This document shows positions 56,873-64,000 of a stretch of 64,000 nt of DNA, one piece after another. This DNA comes from Actinoplanes italicus. GTDB taxonomy: Bacteria; Actinomycetota; Actinomycetes; Mycobacteriales; Micromonosporaceae. Both the position numbers and the translations under genes were made by a program. Positions within the stretch are counted from its first letter, which is position 1, and each line of letters opens with the position of its first letter. The notes beneath the pieces were generated by a model. The model was not told the DNA's origin, did not search any database, and was given only the letters and a program-made list of their open reading frames with translations. The stretch is from assembly GCF_003001815.1 (NCBI RefSeq), contig NZ_PVMZ01000001.1, positions 741,687 through 805,686 of the forward strand, written 5' to 3'.

Positions 56873-57895
56873 TCACCCCCAGCAGTTCTGCTTGCCCCAC
56901 GCGGAGTCCTTCGCCTCCACGCCGGCCTGCGGTTGGTCGGTGATCAGTTGCACGCCGGTGTCGACGAAGTCCTTACCGGCGGTGTTCTGCGGCTTGGCGC
57001 CGGTCTTCGCGTACTCCGCGATCGCCGCGACACCCAGCTCGGCCATCTTGATCGGGAACTGCATCGAGGTGGCACCGATGACTCCGCCGGCCACGTTGTC
57101 TACGCCCGGACAACCGCCGTCGACCGAGACGATGGTGACCTCGCGCTCCCGGCCGGCCGCCTTGATCGCCTCGTACGCCCCGGCCGCCGCGGGTTCGTTG
57201 ATCGTGTAGACCAGATTTATCGAAGGGTCTTTCTGGAGCAGGTTCTCCATCGCGGTGCGACCGCCCTCCTCGTTGCCATCGGTGACGTCGTGCCCCGCGA
57301 TTCGCGGATCGTTCTCATCGCCGATGCGCCCCTTGTCGGCGACATCAACCCCGAAACCCTCAAGAAAACCCTGATCACGCTGTACGTCCACGCTGACCTG
57401 ATTGGCGTTGAGATCGAGCATCGCTATCCGCGCGTCCTTGCCCTCGGTCTCGAACTTCGCCTTGGCCCACTGCCCGATCAGGCGCCCGGCCTCGTAGTTG
57501 TCGGTGGCGAAGGTCGCGTCGGCCGCGTCGGCCGGCTCGACCGGGGTGTCGAGCGCGATGACCAGCATCCCGGCCTCGTGCGCCCGGTCGATGGCGGGCA
57601 CGATCGCCTTCGAGTCGTTCGGGGTGATCAGGAACCCCTTGGCGCCGAACGAGATCAGGTTCTCGATGGCGAGCACCTGCGCCTCGTTGTCGCCGTCCAC
57701 CCGCCCGGCGAACGTCTGCAGGTCGACACCGGCGGTGCCGGCCGAACTCTGTGCCCCCTTCTTCATGGTCACGAAAAAGGGGTTGGTATCGGTCTTGGTG
57801 ATCAGGCCTACAACGGGCTCGCCGGTGCCGCGATTGCACGCGGCACCGGCGAGGACCAGTATCAGACCACTCGCGGCCACGACGAACCTGCGCAT
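56873..57895 (-). CDS. Sugar-binding lipoprotein (FrcB-like)
   Basis: A 340-residue lipoprotein. The lipobox is LAGAAC (lipidated Cys at about 20). The periplasmic-binding fold of the ribose/fructose group follows: [100 protein letters not shown] and [26 protein letters not shown]. The order binding protein-permease-ATPase with a single-domain ATPase resembles FrcBCA, so fructose is the best guess; ribose or mannose are possible. It is the first gene of the operon. Confidence 0.9.
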   Translation of the reverse strand: MRRFVVAASGLILVLAGAACNRGTGEPVVGLITKTDTNPFFVTMKKGAQSSAGTAGVDLQTFAGRVDGDNEAQVLAIENLISFGAKGFLITPNDSKAIVPAIDRAHEAGMLVIALDTPVEPADAADATFATDNYEAGRLIGQWAKAKFETEGKDARIAMLDLNANQVSVDVQRDQGFLEGFGVDVADKGRIGDENDPRIAGHDVTDGNEEGGRTAMENLLQKDPSINLVYTINEPAAAGAYEAIKAAGREREVTIVSVDGGCPGVDNVAGGVIGATSMQFPIKMAELGVAAIAEYAKTGAKPQNTAGKDFVDTGVQLITDQPQAGVEAKDSAWGKQNCWG

Positions 57896-57977
57896 TCCTC
57901 CTCCAATACATCGAGAGGAACCGTTGTCTTGGAGTAGACGCTCAGGTCATCGGGCTGTCAACCGGAGAAGGCCTCGG

Positions 57978-60137
57978 TCAGGGGAAGTTGACGACATAGG
58001 ACGGAACGGTCGCGGTTCCCTGCGCCGGGCCGCCCGTGGTGTTGACGACGTTGTCGATCACGCCGTTGCCGCCGAGCGAGACGGTCAGCAGGTTGTGGAG
58101 GCGGACGCCGGACTTGACCGGTACCTCGAAGCCCCGGTCCGCGTGGATCGACGGATTGACGTTGAAGTAGCAGTAGCTGCCCATCGCCCACGCCTCGTGC
58201 GTGTTCACCGAGTCGGCCACCTTGTACGCGGCGTACCCCTCGGCTCCGGTCCGCCACGCCGCCTGGGTCGGCGGGTCGTACGGCATCTCGTTCTGGAAGA
58301 AGTACGTCCGGCCGCCGTTGCCGTTCCAGATCACCTGGTACTTCTGGTAATGCTCGACGAACAGGCCGTACGCCGTGACGTCATTGCCGTTGACGATCAG
58401 ACCGTGGTCGCCGATCGCCGTGTCCCAGTTGTACGTGCCCGCGTTGCCGTGGTCGGCGCGCCAGGCCCAGATGTGGTCGATGATCACGTTGTTGCTGTTC
58501 ACGAGCAGGCTGTTGGTGGCCTTGCCGGCGATGTAACCACCGACCCGCAGGAACACGTCCTGCACCGACGACGGGTTCGCGGCGTGGTTCGCCGAGGAGC
58601 CGGGCTGGCCCATCACCAGCAGGTTCGGCGAGAGGGTCGTACCCGCGTCGAAGAGGATGCCGGCGACCTTCACACCGTCCACATCGGCCACCTGCATCGC
58701 GGTGACACCGTTCTCCGGGATGACCGTCGCGTAGCCGAGTCCGAGAACCACGGTGTTCGCCCGGTTCACGTTGATCGTCTGGTTGATCCGGTAGATGCCC
58801 GGCTGGAAGATCAGGTTGAGGCCCGAGGCGAGGGCCGCGTTGATCGTCGCCGCGCTGTCGCCCGGCTTCGCCACGAAGAACTGGCTCAGCGGGATGCTCG
58901 TGCCGGGCGTGTTGCCGTTCGCCCAGCTGATGCCGGTGCTGTCGGTGCGCAGGCTCGGCACGAAGACCGCGTAGTCGGAACCGGTGTGGTACAGGTACGG
59001 CTTCTCCCGTACGACCGGGGTGTTCGGGATGTTGGTGTAAGGCGGATTCGGGAAACCCGCACCCGACGGCGCACCCTGGACCCCGACGAACGCCTGGTTC
59101 CACACCGCGTTGGTGTTCGAGGCGATCGTGCTGTTGCGGGTGAGCCACTGCTGCTGCGAGTACTGGCCCAGCGAGCCGCTGATCCGCGAGTCGGCGACGT
59201 AACCGCCGGAGGCCCAGCCGTATCCGTTCGGCGCCAGGTTCAGGTTGCCGTGGATGTCCATCCGCCGGAACGGCGCTGCCTGCGAGACCGCCCAGCGGTT
59301 GGTGCCGTTCACCGGGTACACGGAGAGGTTCTCGGTGGACCGCCAGAAGTTCTGGGTGGCGTTGCCCTGGAACCAGCCGGCGTCGACCGTGATGTCACCG
59401 TTGATCCGCACGTCCTGCGGGTTCTGGCCGAGACCGACCACCGAGGTGTAGAAGCCGACCTGGATGTTCAGGTTGTTGTAGGTGCCGGGCCGGAACGCCA
59501 GGACGTAGCGCCCGGTGCCGAACTGCGCCGTCTCCTGCTCCGCGAAGATCTGGTCGGCACGGGCCTGAATGCTGGCCGACGACATCGACGGGTCGAAGAC
59601 GACCACGTTCGCGCCCAGGCTGCCGCCACCCGGAATGCTCGGGCCGCCGGACTCGCCGTAGACCTTGAACTCGAACAGCGAATAGCCGTAGCCGGTCGTT
59701 CGCTGGGTGCCGTACATCCGCACGTACCGGCCGGTGCCGCTGACCGTCAGCGACTGGTTCCCACCCGCCGACGTGGTCGTCGAGTACACCGTGTTCCAGC
59801 TGGACGCGTTGTCGGAGATCTGGATCTGGAACGCCTTGGCGGCAGCGGTCTCCCAGTTCAGTTCGACCCGGCTGATCGCCTGCGAACTGCCCAGGTCCAC
59901 CTGCAGCCACTGCGGGTCGGAGAAGGCCGAGGACCACCGGGTGCCGGGGTTGCCGTCGACCGCCTCGGCGGCGGCGTATGCCCCGGCGGCCTCGGTCGAG
60001 GAGGCGGTCGCGGGCTTGCCCTGCGACAGCAGTACTTCGGCGGCCGAGGCGCCGGTCGACGTGACAGCGACGTGGCCGGCGGCGAGGACGGCGACGACGC
60101 CGCCTATCACGCCGCTCCGCCAGCGGGAGCGTCTCAT
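57978..60137 (-). CDS. Secreted discoidin-domain/right-handed beta-helix protein (GH55-like)
   Basis: A 719-residue exported protein. A signal peptide ends at GASAA (about residue 33). A discoidin (F5/8 type C, CBM32-like) domain covers about 36-160: LLSQGKPATASSTEAAGAYAAAEAVDGNPGTRWSSAFSDPQWLQVDLGSSQAISRVELNWE. From about 175 to the end are two stretches of parallel beta-helix with N-rich turns (GTYNNLNIQVGFYTSVVGLGQNPQDVRINGDI ... NTVVLGLGYATVIPENGVTAMQVADVDGVKVAGILFDAGT). The double helix resembles GH55 exo-beta-1,3-glucanases, but I cannot confirm catalytic residues. Palindromic operators lie upstream. Confidence 0.78.
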   Translation of the reverse strand: MRRSRWRSGVIGGVVAVLAAGHVAVTSTGASAAEVLLSQGKPATASSTEAAGAYAAAEAVDGNPGTRWSSAFSDPQWLQVDLGSSQAISRVELNWETAAAKAFQIQISDNASSWNTVYSTTTSAGGNQSLTVSGTGRYVRMYGTQRTTGYGYSLFEFKVYGESGGPSIPGGGSLGANVVVFDPSMSSASIQARADQIFAEQETAQFGTGRYVLAFRPGTYNNLNIQVGFYTSVVGLGQNPQDVRINGDITVDAGWFQGNATQNFWRSTENLSVYPVNGTNRWAVSQAAPFRRMDIHGNLNLAPNGYGWASGGYVADSRISGSLGQYSQQQWLTRNSTIASNTNAVWNQAFVGVQGAPSGAGFPNPPYTNIPNTPVVREKPYLYHTGSDYAVFVPSLRTDSTGISWANGNTPGTSIPLSQFFVAKPGDSAATINAALASGLNLIFQPGIYRINQTINVNRANTVVLGLGYATVIPENGVTAMQVADVDGVKVAGILFDAGTTLSPNLLVMGQPGSSANHAANPSSVQDVFLRVGGYIAGKATNSLLVNSNNVIIDHIWAWRADHGNAGTYNWDTAIGDHGLIVNGNDVTAYGLFVEHYQKYQVIWNGNGGRTYFFQNEMPYDPPTQAAWRTGAEGYAAYKVADSVNTHEAWAMGSYCYFNVNPSIHADRGFEVPVKSGVRLHNLLTVSLGGNGVIDNVVNTTGGPAQGTATVPSYVVNFP

Positions 60138-60173
60138 GGGGAACTCCTAGTGGGACGGGGAGGGAAACATGAT

Positions 60174-60363
60174 CTTGGGAGAGCGCTCACCCGTTCCCGA
60201 CGCTAAGAGTTGTCACCGATCTATGTCCAGAATGTTGCGAGGTTCCGGAACCGCACGCCGCTTTCTCCCCCGAACCCCACCTTCTGCAAGGTTTCGGCAG
60301 CTAGAACACTTCGGGACCGACATTCCTCAGCCTTCATAACCCTTTTCTGAAACCGGTTCCGGC
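60174..60363. promoter_or_regulatory. Intergenic region with three palindromic operator candidates
   Basis: Within the 280-bp gap 60138-60417: a GGGAGAGCGCTCACCC palindrome (about 60177-60192), close to the LacI-type site before the pectin lyase; a perfect GGTTCCGGAACC (60241-60252); and TGAAACCGGTTCCG (60350-60363), a LacI-type CG-centred palindrome. The first is placed to control the leftward beta-helix gene. Confidence 0.5.
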
Positions 60364-60417
60364 ATCGCCCGCAAGAACACCCAGGCGAACACCCACCGGA
60401 CAATTAGGATCGATTGC

Positions 60418-60924
60418 ATGCGGCTCGTCATGATCAGCGACACGCACATCCCCAAACGCGCCCGCGATCTTCCCGCCACCCTGTGGGCGGCGATCGAGAC
60501 GGCGGACGTGGTCATCCACGCCGGCGACTGGGTCGACATCGGCCTGCTGAACCGGCTCGAGACCAGGGCGGCCCGCCTGATCGCCTGCTACGGCAACAAC
60601 GACGGCCCGGCGTTGCGGGCTCGTCTGCCGGAGATCGCCCACGCCACCCTCGACGGGGTCCGGCTCGCCGTGATCCACGAGACCGGCCAGGCCACCGGTA
60701 GGGAGAAGCGGTGCGCGGCCATGTTCCCCGACACCGACGTACTGGTCTTCGGCCACTCCCACATCCCGTGGGACACCACCGCGCCGACCGGTTTGCGGCT
60801 GCTCAATCCAGGCTCACCCACCGACCGGAGGCGCCAGCCCGACCACACCTGGATGAGCGCCGACATCACCGCCGGAGCCCTGCACGACGTGACCCTCCAC
60901 CGGCTGCCACCACGCACGGCATGA
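60418..60924 (+). CDS. YfcE/MJ0936-type metallophosphoesterase
   Basis: A 168-residue cytosolic phosphodiesterase of the calcineurin fold. Metal-binding motifs in order: SDTHIPKR, VIHAGDWVD, CYGNNDGP, AVIHETG and VFGHSHIPW. The length is that of YfcE. The in vivo substrate is unknown. TAGGAT at 60405-60410 is seven bases upstream of the ATG with no ribosome site between, so the mRNA is probably leaderless. Confidence 0.92.
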   Translation: MRLVMISDTHIPKRARDLPATLWAAIETADVVIHAGDWVDIGLLNRLETRAARLIACYGNNDGPALRARLPEIAHATLDGVRLAVIHETGQATGREKRCAAMFPDTDVLVFGHSHIPWDTTAPTGLRLLNPGSPTDRRRQPDHTWMSADITAGALHDVTLHRLPPRTA

Positions 60925-60960
60925 CCGTTTCCGCCCACCTGCGACGCCCGCAGGGGATTC

Positions 60961-60978
60961 TGGGAAAACGCTCTCCAA
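60961..60978 (+). promoter_or_regulatory. Weak LacI-type palindrome
   Basis: TGGGAAAACGCTCTCCAA is a CG-centred imperfect palindrome of LacI-operator shape, between the phosphoesterase and the next gene. CATGAT at 61049-61054, six bases before GTG 61061, is the likely -10 of that gene. Confidence 0.3.
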
Positions 60979-61060
60979 ATCTCCGGCGTACGATCTGGCG
61001 TGCTCGGCCAACCGAACGCCGCGGTCTCCGCCGAGCCCTCCCGTACGCCATGATCGTCCG

Positions 61061-62026
61061 GTGACCTCGATCAGCGGCCGTCTCACCGACCTCGCGCACC
61101 GCCTGTCCCGCATCGTCGACGTCCCGGCGGACGACGAGCTCGAAGGCGTGCTGATCGCCGCGGGCTGGGAGCCGTCGACGCGCCGGGACCACCGCGTCTT
61201 CCAGCTCGACGAGATGCTCGCCTACACCCGGTCGCATCACGGTGGCGCGGAGATCATCGTCGACATCCGCGACTTCGGCGACCCCCAGGACCTGGACCGC
61301 GAGGAGTACGCGGACAGCGACCACGAAACGATCAGCGCCCAGCTGTACGCCGACGCCGAAGCGCTCGCCGACAGCATCGCCGACGAACTCGACCTCCCAC
61401 CGGCGGGCCCGTTCGACATCGACCCGCTCGAGGGCTGGCACTTCGACCCGTACCTGTTCCGGGCCGGGCACTGGGTCCTCGCCCTGGCCGACGTCCAGCA
61501 GGACTCCGACCTGCCCCTCATCGTCGAAGCCCACTTCGCCTGGGGCGCGGACCTCGAGGGCCGTCTCACCGCCCTCGTCGCGCCCCCGGCCCACCCACCC
61601 GCAGTCGACTGGACCACGATCACGCGGCTGCTGCCCACCGACTATCGCTGGCTCGTCGACACGTATGGCCCCGGCCCGCTGGGCGGCTACCTGGACCTGG
61701 CCGCCCCGGATCAGCTGCTCCCCACCCCCGACGTCGGCCGGCTCGTCTGGCCGGAACGCCTGACGGCGGCCACCACCGACGACGGCACCACGATCTCCTG
61801 GCTCACGCAGTCGAACCGCCCATGGGAGAACGACCCGCAAGAGCAGGTGAACAGCTGGAACCTGCTGCTCTCCCGACCCGGCCACGACCGTGAATACCAC
61901 TGCTGCCTGCTGCGTTTCCTCGTGCTGGCCCTGACCGGCGCACTCCCCGAAGCGCTACCTCGCCGGCCCCGCCCCGGCCCGCTGCTCCCGAACTCCTCTG
62001 ATGTCCCGCCCCGGCTCGCGCCCTGA
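61061..62026 (+). CDS. Hypothetical protein with probable SUKH (SMI1/KNR4) domain
   Basis: A 321-residue cytosolic acidic protein. The first half (about 1-165) is unassigned alpha/beta sequence with an EGVLIAAGWEPSTRRDHRVFQLDEMLAY segment. The second half has VDWTTITRLLPTDYRWLVDTYGPGPLGGYLDLAAPDQ, which matches the SUKH pattern LPxDYxxFxxxYGxG. SUKH proteins are common immunity proteins against contact-delivered or secreted nuclease toxins, but no polymorphic toxin gene is next to it. GTG 61061 follows CATGAT by six bases (leaderless candidate). The tail is Pro-rich. Confidence 0.65.
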   Translation: MTSISGRLTDLAHRLSRIVDVPADDELEGVLIAAGWEPSTRRDHRVFQLDEMLAYTRSHHGGAEIIVDIRDFGDPQDLDREEYADSDHETISAQLYADAEALADSIADELDLPPAGPFDIDPLEGWHFDPYLFRAGHWVLALADVQQDSDLPLIVEAHFAWGADLEGRLTALVAPPAHPPAVDWTTITRLLPTDYRWLVDTYGPGPLGGYLDLAAPDQLLPTPDVGRLVWPERLTAATTDDGTTISWLTQSNRPWENDPQEQVNSWNLLLSRPGHDREYHCCLLRFLVLALTGALPEALPRRPRPGPLLPNSSDVPPRLAP

Positions 62027-62043
62027 GGAATTCCCGGAAAGCA

Positions 62044-62084
62044 CGAACCCGCCGTGACCGACTGACGGTCGAGCGGCGGGTTCG
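62044..62084 (+). terminator. Terminator of the SUKH-like gene
   Basis: CGAACCCGCCG (62044-62054) pairs with CGGCGGGTTCG (62074-62084), with an inner GACCG/CGGTC stem, followed by TCGTTTCTT. Confidence 0.85.
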
Positions 62085-62107
62085 TCGTTTCTTCCAGCTG
62101 TGTCTTA

Positions 62108-62135
62108 CCGCTGTCTCAACACGCTGAGACAGCGG
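62108..62135 (-). terminator. Terminator of glyA
   Basis: CCGCTGTCTCA (62108-62118) pairs with TGAGACAGCGG (62125-62135), six-base loop, 27 bp beyond the glyA stop. Confidence 0.8.
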
Positions 62136-62162
62136 CAAGAGCCAGCCGGGTGCTGCGGCGGG

Positions 62163-63587
62163 TCAGGCCAGGCTGACCGACGGGTAGAGCGGGAACGGAG
62201 CGAGCAGCTCAGAAGCCTGCTTGCTGATCCGGTCGGCGAGCGCCGGGTCAAGGTTGAACTTCGCCTTCGAACCCTCGGCCGGACTGGTGTTCGCCAGAAC
62301 GGTGTGGATCAGCTCGGCGATCTGGTCCATCTCGCCGACACCGAGGCCACGGCTGGTCAGAGCCGGGGTGCCGACGCGGATGCCGGAGGTGTACCAGGCA
62401 CCGTTCGGGTCGTTCGGGATCGCGTTACGGTTCGTCACAATGCCGCTGTCGAGCAGAGCCTGCTCGGCCTGCCGACCGGTGATACCGAACGGGTGCACGT
62501 CGAGCAGCACCAGGTGGTTGTCGGTGCCGCCGGAGACGAGCTGCACGCCCCGCCTGAGTAGGCCCTCGGCCAGCGCCTGGCTGTTAGTGACGATCTGCTG
62601 CGCGTAGGACGCGAACTCCGGCCGGCGGGCCTCCGCGAACGCGATCGCCTTGGCCGCCATCACGTGCGGCAACGGGCCACCGAGCACCATCGGGCAGCCA
62701 CGATCCACCTGGGACGCGAGCTCCGGCTGGCAGAGCACGGCACCACCGCGCGGGCCGCGCAGGCTCTTGTGGGTGGTGGTGGTCACGATGTGCGCGTGCG
62801 GAATCGGGTTGTAGTCGCCGGTGAACACCCCACCCGCGACCAGACCGGCGAAGTGCGCCATGTCGACCATGAAGGTGGCACCCACCTCGTCGGCGATCTC
62901 GCGCATCTTCGCGAAGTTCACCTTCCGGGGGTACGCCGAATAGCCGCCCACGATCACCGCGGGCTTGAACTCCTTGGCGCTCTCCCGCAGGGCCGCGTAG
63001 TCGATCTGACCGGTGGCCGGGTCCACACCGTAGCTGCGCTGGTCGAACATCTTGCCGGAGATGTTCGGGCGGAAGCCGTGGGTGAGGTGACCGCCGGCGT
63101 CCAGAGACATGCCGAGCAGCCGCTGGTTGCCGAAGGCCTGGCGCAGCTCGGCCCACTCGGCGTCGGTGAGGTCGTTGATCTGCCGCTTCTCGAACTTCTT
63201 CAGATACGGCACCTCGACCCGGTCAGCCAGGATGGCCCAGTAGGCGACGAGGTTGGCGTCGATGCCGGAGTGCGGCTGGACATAAGCGTAAGGCGCGTTG
63301 AACAGCGCCTTGGCGTGCTCAGCGGCCACCGACTCGACGGTGTCGACGTTCTGGCAGCCGGCGTAGAACCGGCGGCCGACAGTGCCCTCCGCATACTTGT
63401 CGGAGAGCCAGTTACCCATGGCGAGCAGGACCGCCGGGGAAGCGTAGTTCTCACTCGCGATCAGCTTCAGCGACTCACGCTGGTCGGCCAGCTCCTGCGC
63501 GATCGCGTCGGCGATGCGCGGCTCGACGGACCGAACCACCTCGAGGGCGGAGCGGAAAGCGATGGACTCGGCGTTCAACTCTGACAT
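62163..63587 (-). CDS. glyA: Serine hydroxymethyltransferase (long form)
   Basis: A 474-residue PLP enzyme converting serine and tetrahydrofolate to glycine and methylene-tetrahydrofolate. Conserved parts: [77 protein letters not shown], the PLP lysine in [14 protein letters not shown] (Lys274), and [15 protein letters not shown]. It is about 50 residues longer than ordinary GlyA because of an insert between WAILAD and [10 protein letters not shown] ([35 protein letters not shown], about residues 121-155). A ZTP riboswitch precedes it. A second, short glyA may exist elsewhere. Confidence 0.94.
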   Translation of the reverse strand: MSELNAESIAFRSALEVVRSVEPRIADAIAQELADQRESLKLIASENYASPAVLLAMGNWLSDKYAEGTVGRRFYAGCQNVDTVESVAAEHAKALFNAPYAYVQPHSGIDANLVAYWAILADRVEVPYLKKFEKRQINDLTDAEWAELRQAFGNQRLLGMSLDAGGHLTHGFRPNISGKMFDQRSYGVDPATGQIDYAALRESAKEFKPAVIVGGYSAYPRKVNFAKMREIADEVGATFMVDMAHFAGLVAGGVFTGDYNPIPHAHIVTTTTHKSLRGPRGGAVLCQPELASQVDRGCPMVLGGPLPHVMAAKAIAFAEARRPEFASYAQQIVTNSQALAEGLLRRGVQLVSGGTDNHLVLLDVHPFGITGRQAEQALLDSGIVTNRNAIPNDPNGAWYTSGIRVGTPALTSRGLGVGEMDQIAELIHTVLANTSPAEGSKAKFNLDPALADRISKQASELLAPFPLYPSVSLA

Positions 63588-63608
63588 GGGACCTCCCTAT
63601 CACGTAGC

Positions 63609-63696
63609 GAAGAGGCCCAGGCGCACGGCAGGTCGTCGTCTCGACGGGGCCGCTCCACGATGGTCAGCCCATCCGAACGCGCCAGTCACGGCCCGG
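63609..63696 (-). ncRNA. ZTP riboswitch (pfl motif)
   Basis: On the minus strand the leader begins GGGCCGTGACTGGCG, continues with a hairpin (GATGGGCTGACCATCGTGGAGCG region) and ends GCCGTGCGCCTGGGCC. The GUGACUGGCG and CGCCUGGGC blocks are the two conserved halves of the pfl/ZTP aptamer, which senses ZMP/ZTP when 10-formyl-tetrahydrofolate is short and turns on folate and one-carbon genes such as glyA. The aptamer ends about 20 bases before the glyA ATG. Confidence 0.88.
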
Positions 63697-63700
63697 CACC

Positions 63701-63706
63701 AGCATA
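63701..63706 (-). promoter_or_regulatory. -10 element (TATGCT) of the glyA transcript
   Basis: TATGCT on the minus strand lies about seven bases before the first base of the ZTP aptamer, so the transcript would start with the riboswitch. Sequence from 63707 to 63864 shows no gene. Confidence 0.55.
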
Positions 63707-63864
63707 CCGGCTCCCCGGATGTGCCGCTGCCGTCCAGTCCTCTGCACGCCCCCGTCACGGCACAGAACTCGACGACAGCGGCCGTCCCGGTTGGTAACCC
63801 CGGTTGCGGCCGCCGGCCTTTTCGGGCGCGGAATTTCTCAGGCGCAAGAAGATCACCAAATAGA

Positions 63865-63895
63865 GAAAGGCCCACCCCGTGTGGGGTGGGCCTTT
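63865..63895 (-). terminator. Terminator of the rRNA operon
   Basis: GAAAGGCCCACCCC pairs with GGGGTGGGCCTTTC in a perfect 14-bp stem with a short loop, followed on the minus strand by TCTATTTGG. It is just downstream of 5S rRNA. Confidence 0.9.
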
Positions 63896-63904
63896 CATAA
63901 CGTT

Positions 63905-64000
63905 GAGTCCGGCGGCGTCCTACTCTCCCACACCCTCCCGAGTGCAGTACCATCGGCGCTGGAGGGCTTAGCTACCGGGTTCGGAATGTAACCGGGCGTT
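63905..64000 (-). rRNA. rrf: 5S ribosomal RNA, 3' part (continues beyond the window)
   Basis: On the minus strand the sequence reads AACGCCCGGTTACATTCCGAACCCGG ... AAGCCCTCCAGCGCCGATGGTACTGC ... GGGAGAGTAGGACGCCGCCGGACTCA, the conserved loop and 3' half of actinobacterial 5S rRNA. The 5' end and the 23S gene must lie to the right. The exact 3' end is within a few bases of 63905. Confidence 0.96.

Overview
The window is high-GC DNA (third codon positions almost always G or C) from a filamentous actinobacterium, most likely a member of the Micromonosporaceae close to Actinoplanes. This rests on several actinobacterial families (DUF3040, DUF397, DUF4142, Rpf-type transglycosylase, trans-acting enoyl reductase, KatG), many TAnnnT-N6/7-start leaderless genes, and three riboswitch classes typical of actinobacteria. 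Genus assignment is inference. I found no phage, plasmid or transposase gene.

Layout. 1-3.1 kb: tail of an OmpR-type regulator, its histidine kinase, then a DAHP synthase gene behind a classical ribosome-mediated attenuator with a Phe/Tyr/Trp leader peptide. 3.3-7.9 kb: DUF3040 protein, MMPL transporter, a membrane protein and a secreted haloperoxidase-like protein. 8-12.8 kb: one very large secreted nuclease/5'-nucleotidase. 13.2-17.1 kb: ddl-alr (peptidoglycan D-Ala-D-Ala) facing a two-component system. 17.3-21.7 kb: katG, tRNA-Arg(CCT), a c-di-AMP-riboswitch-controlled cell-wall lytic enzyme, and an enoyl reductase/saccharopine dehydrogenase-like gene. 21.75-23.24 kb: a 1.5 kb gene-free block with three unrelated tandem arrays, one inside a 555-bp segment bounded by 14-bp perfect inverted repeats. 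23.2-26.3 kb: methyltransferase, acetyltransferase, AlkZ-like protein, racemase. 26.4-28.1 kb: secreted rhamnogalacturonan lyase behind a LacI-type operator.

28.2-35.2 kb: three tandem paralogous secreted beta-propeller/Ig proteins of unknown function and a truncated fourth C-terminal copy, with a DUF397 gene between. 35.4-43.4 kb: MFS transporter, atypical LuxR regulator, epimerase, secreted beta-helix glycosidase (probably GH87), chemoreceptor, LacI regulator. 43.4-49 kb: propeller-like hypothetical, ahcY under a SAH riboswitch, hydrolase, DUF4142 protein and Na+/H+ antiporter. 49-52.1 kb: TetR-controlled ABC exporter. 52.2-57.9 kb: a run of five co-directional genes, FrcBCA-like sugar importer, then a GGDEF-EAL membrane protein translationally coupled to an orphan solute-binding lipoprotein. 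58-60.1 kb: secreted discoidin/beta-helix protein. 60.4-64 kb: phosphoesterase, a probable SUKH-fold protein, glyA under a ZTP riboswitch, and the 3' end of a 5S rRNA gene.

Together the window mixes housekeeping one-carbon, methyl-cycle, aromatic and cell-wall genes, each with cis-acting RNA control, with accessory secreted polysaccharide- and nucleic-acid-degrading enzymes typical of a soil saprophyte. The best candidates for something undescribed are the tandem propeller/Ig operon, the sugar importer/c-di-GMP/binding-protein operon, and the repeat block at 21.9-23.2 kb.
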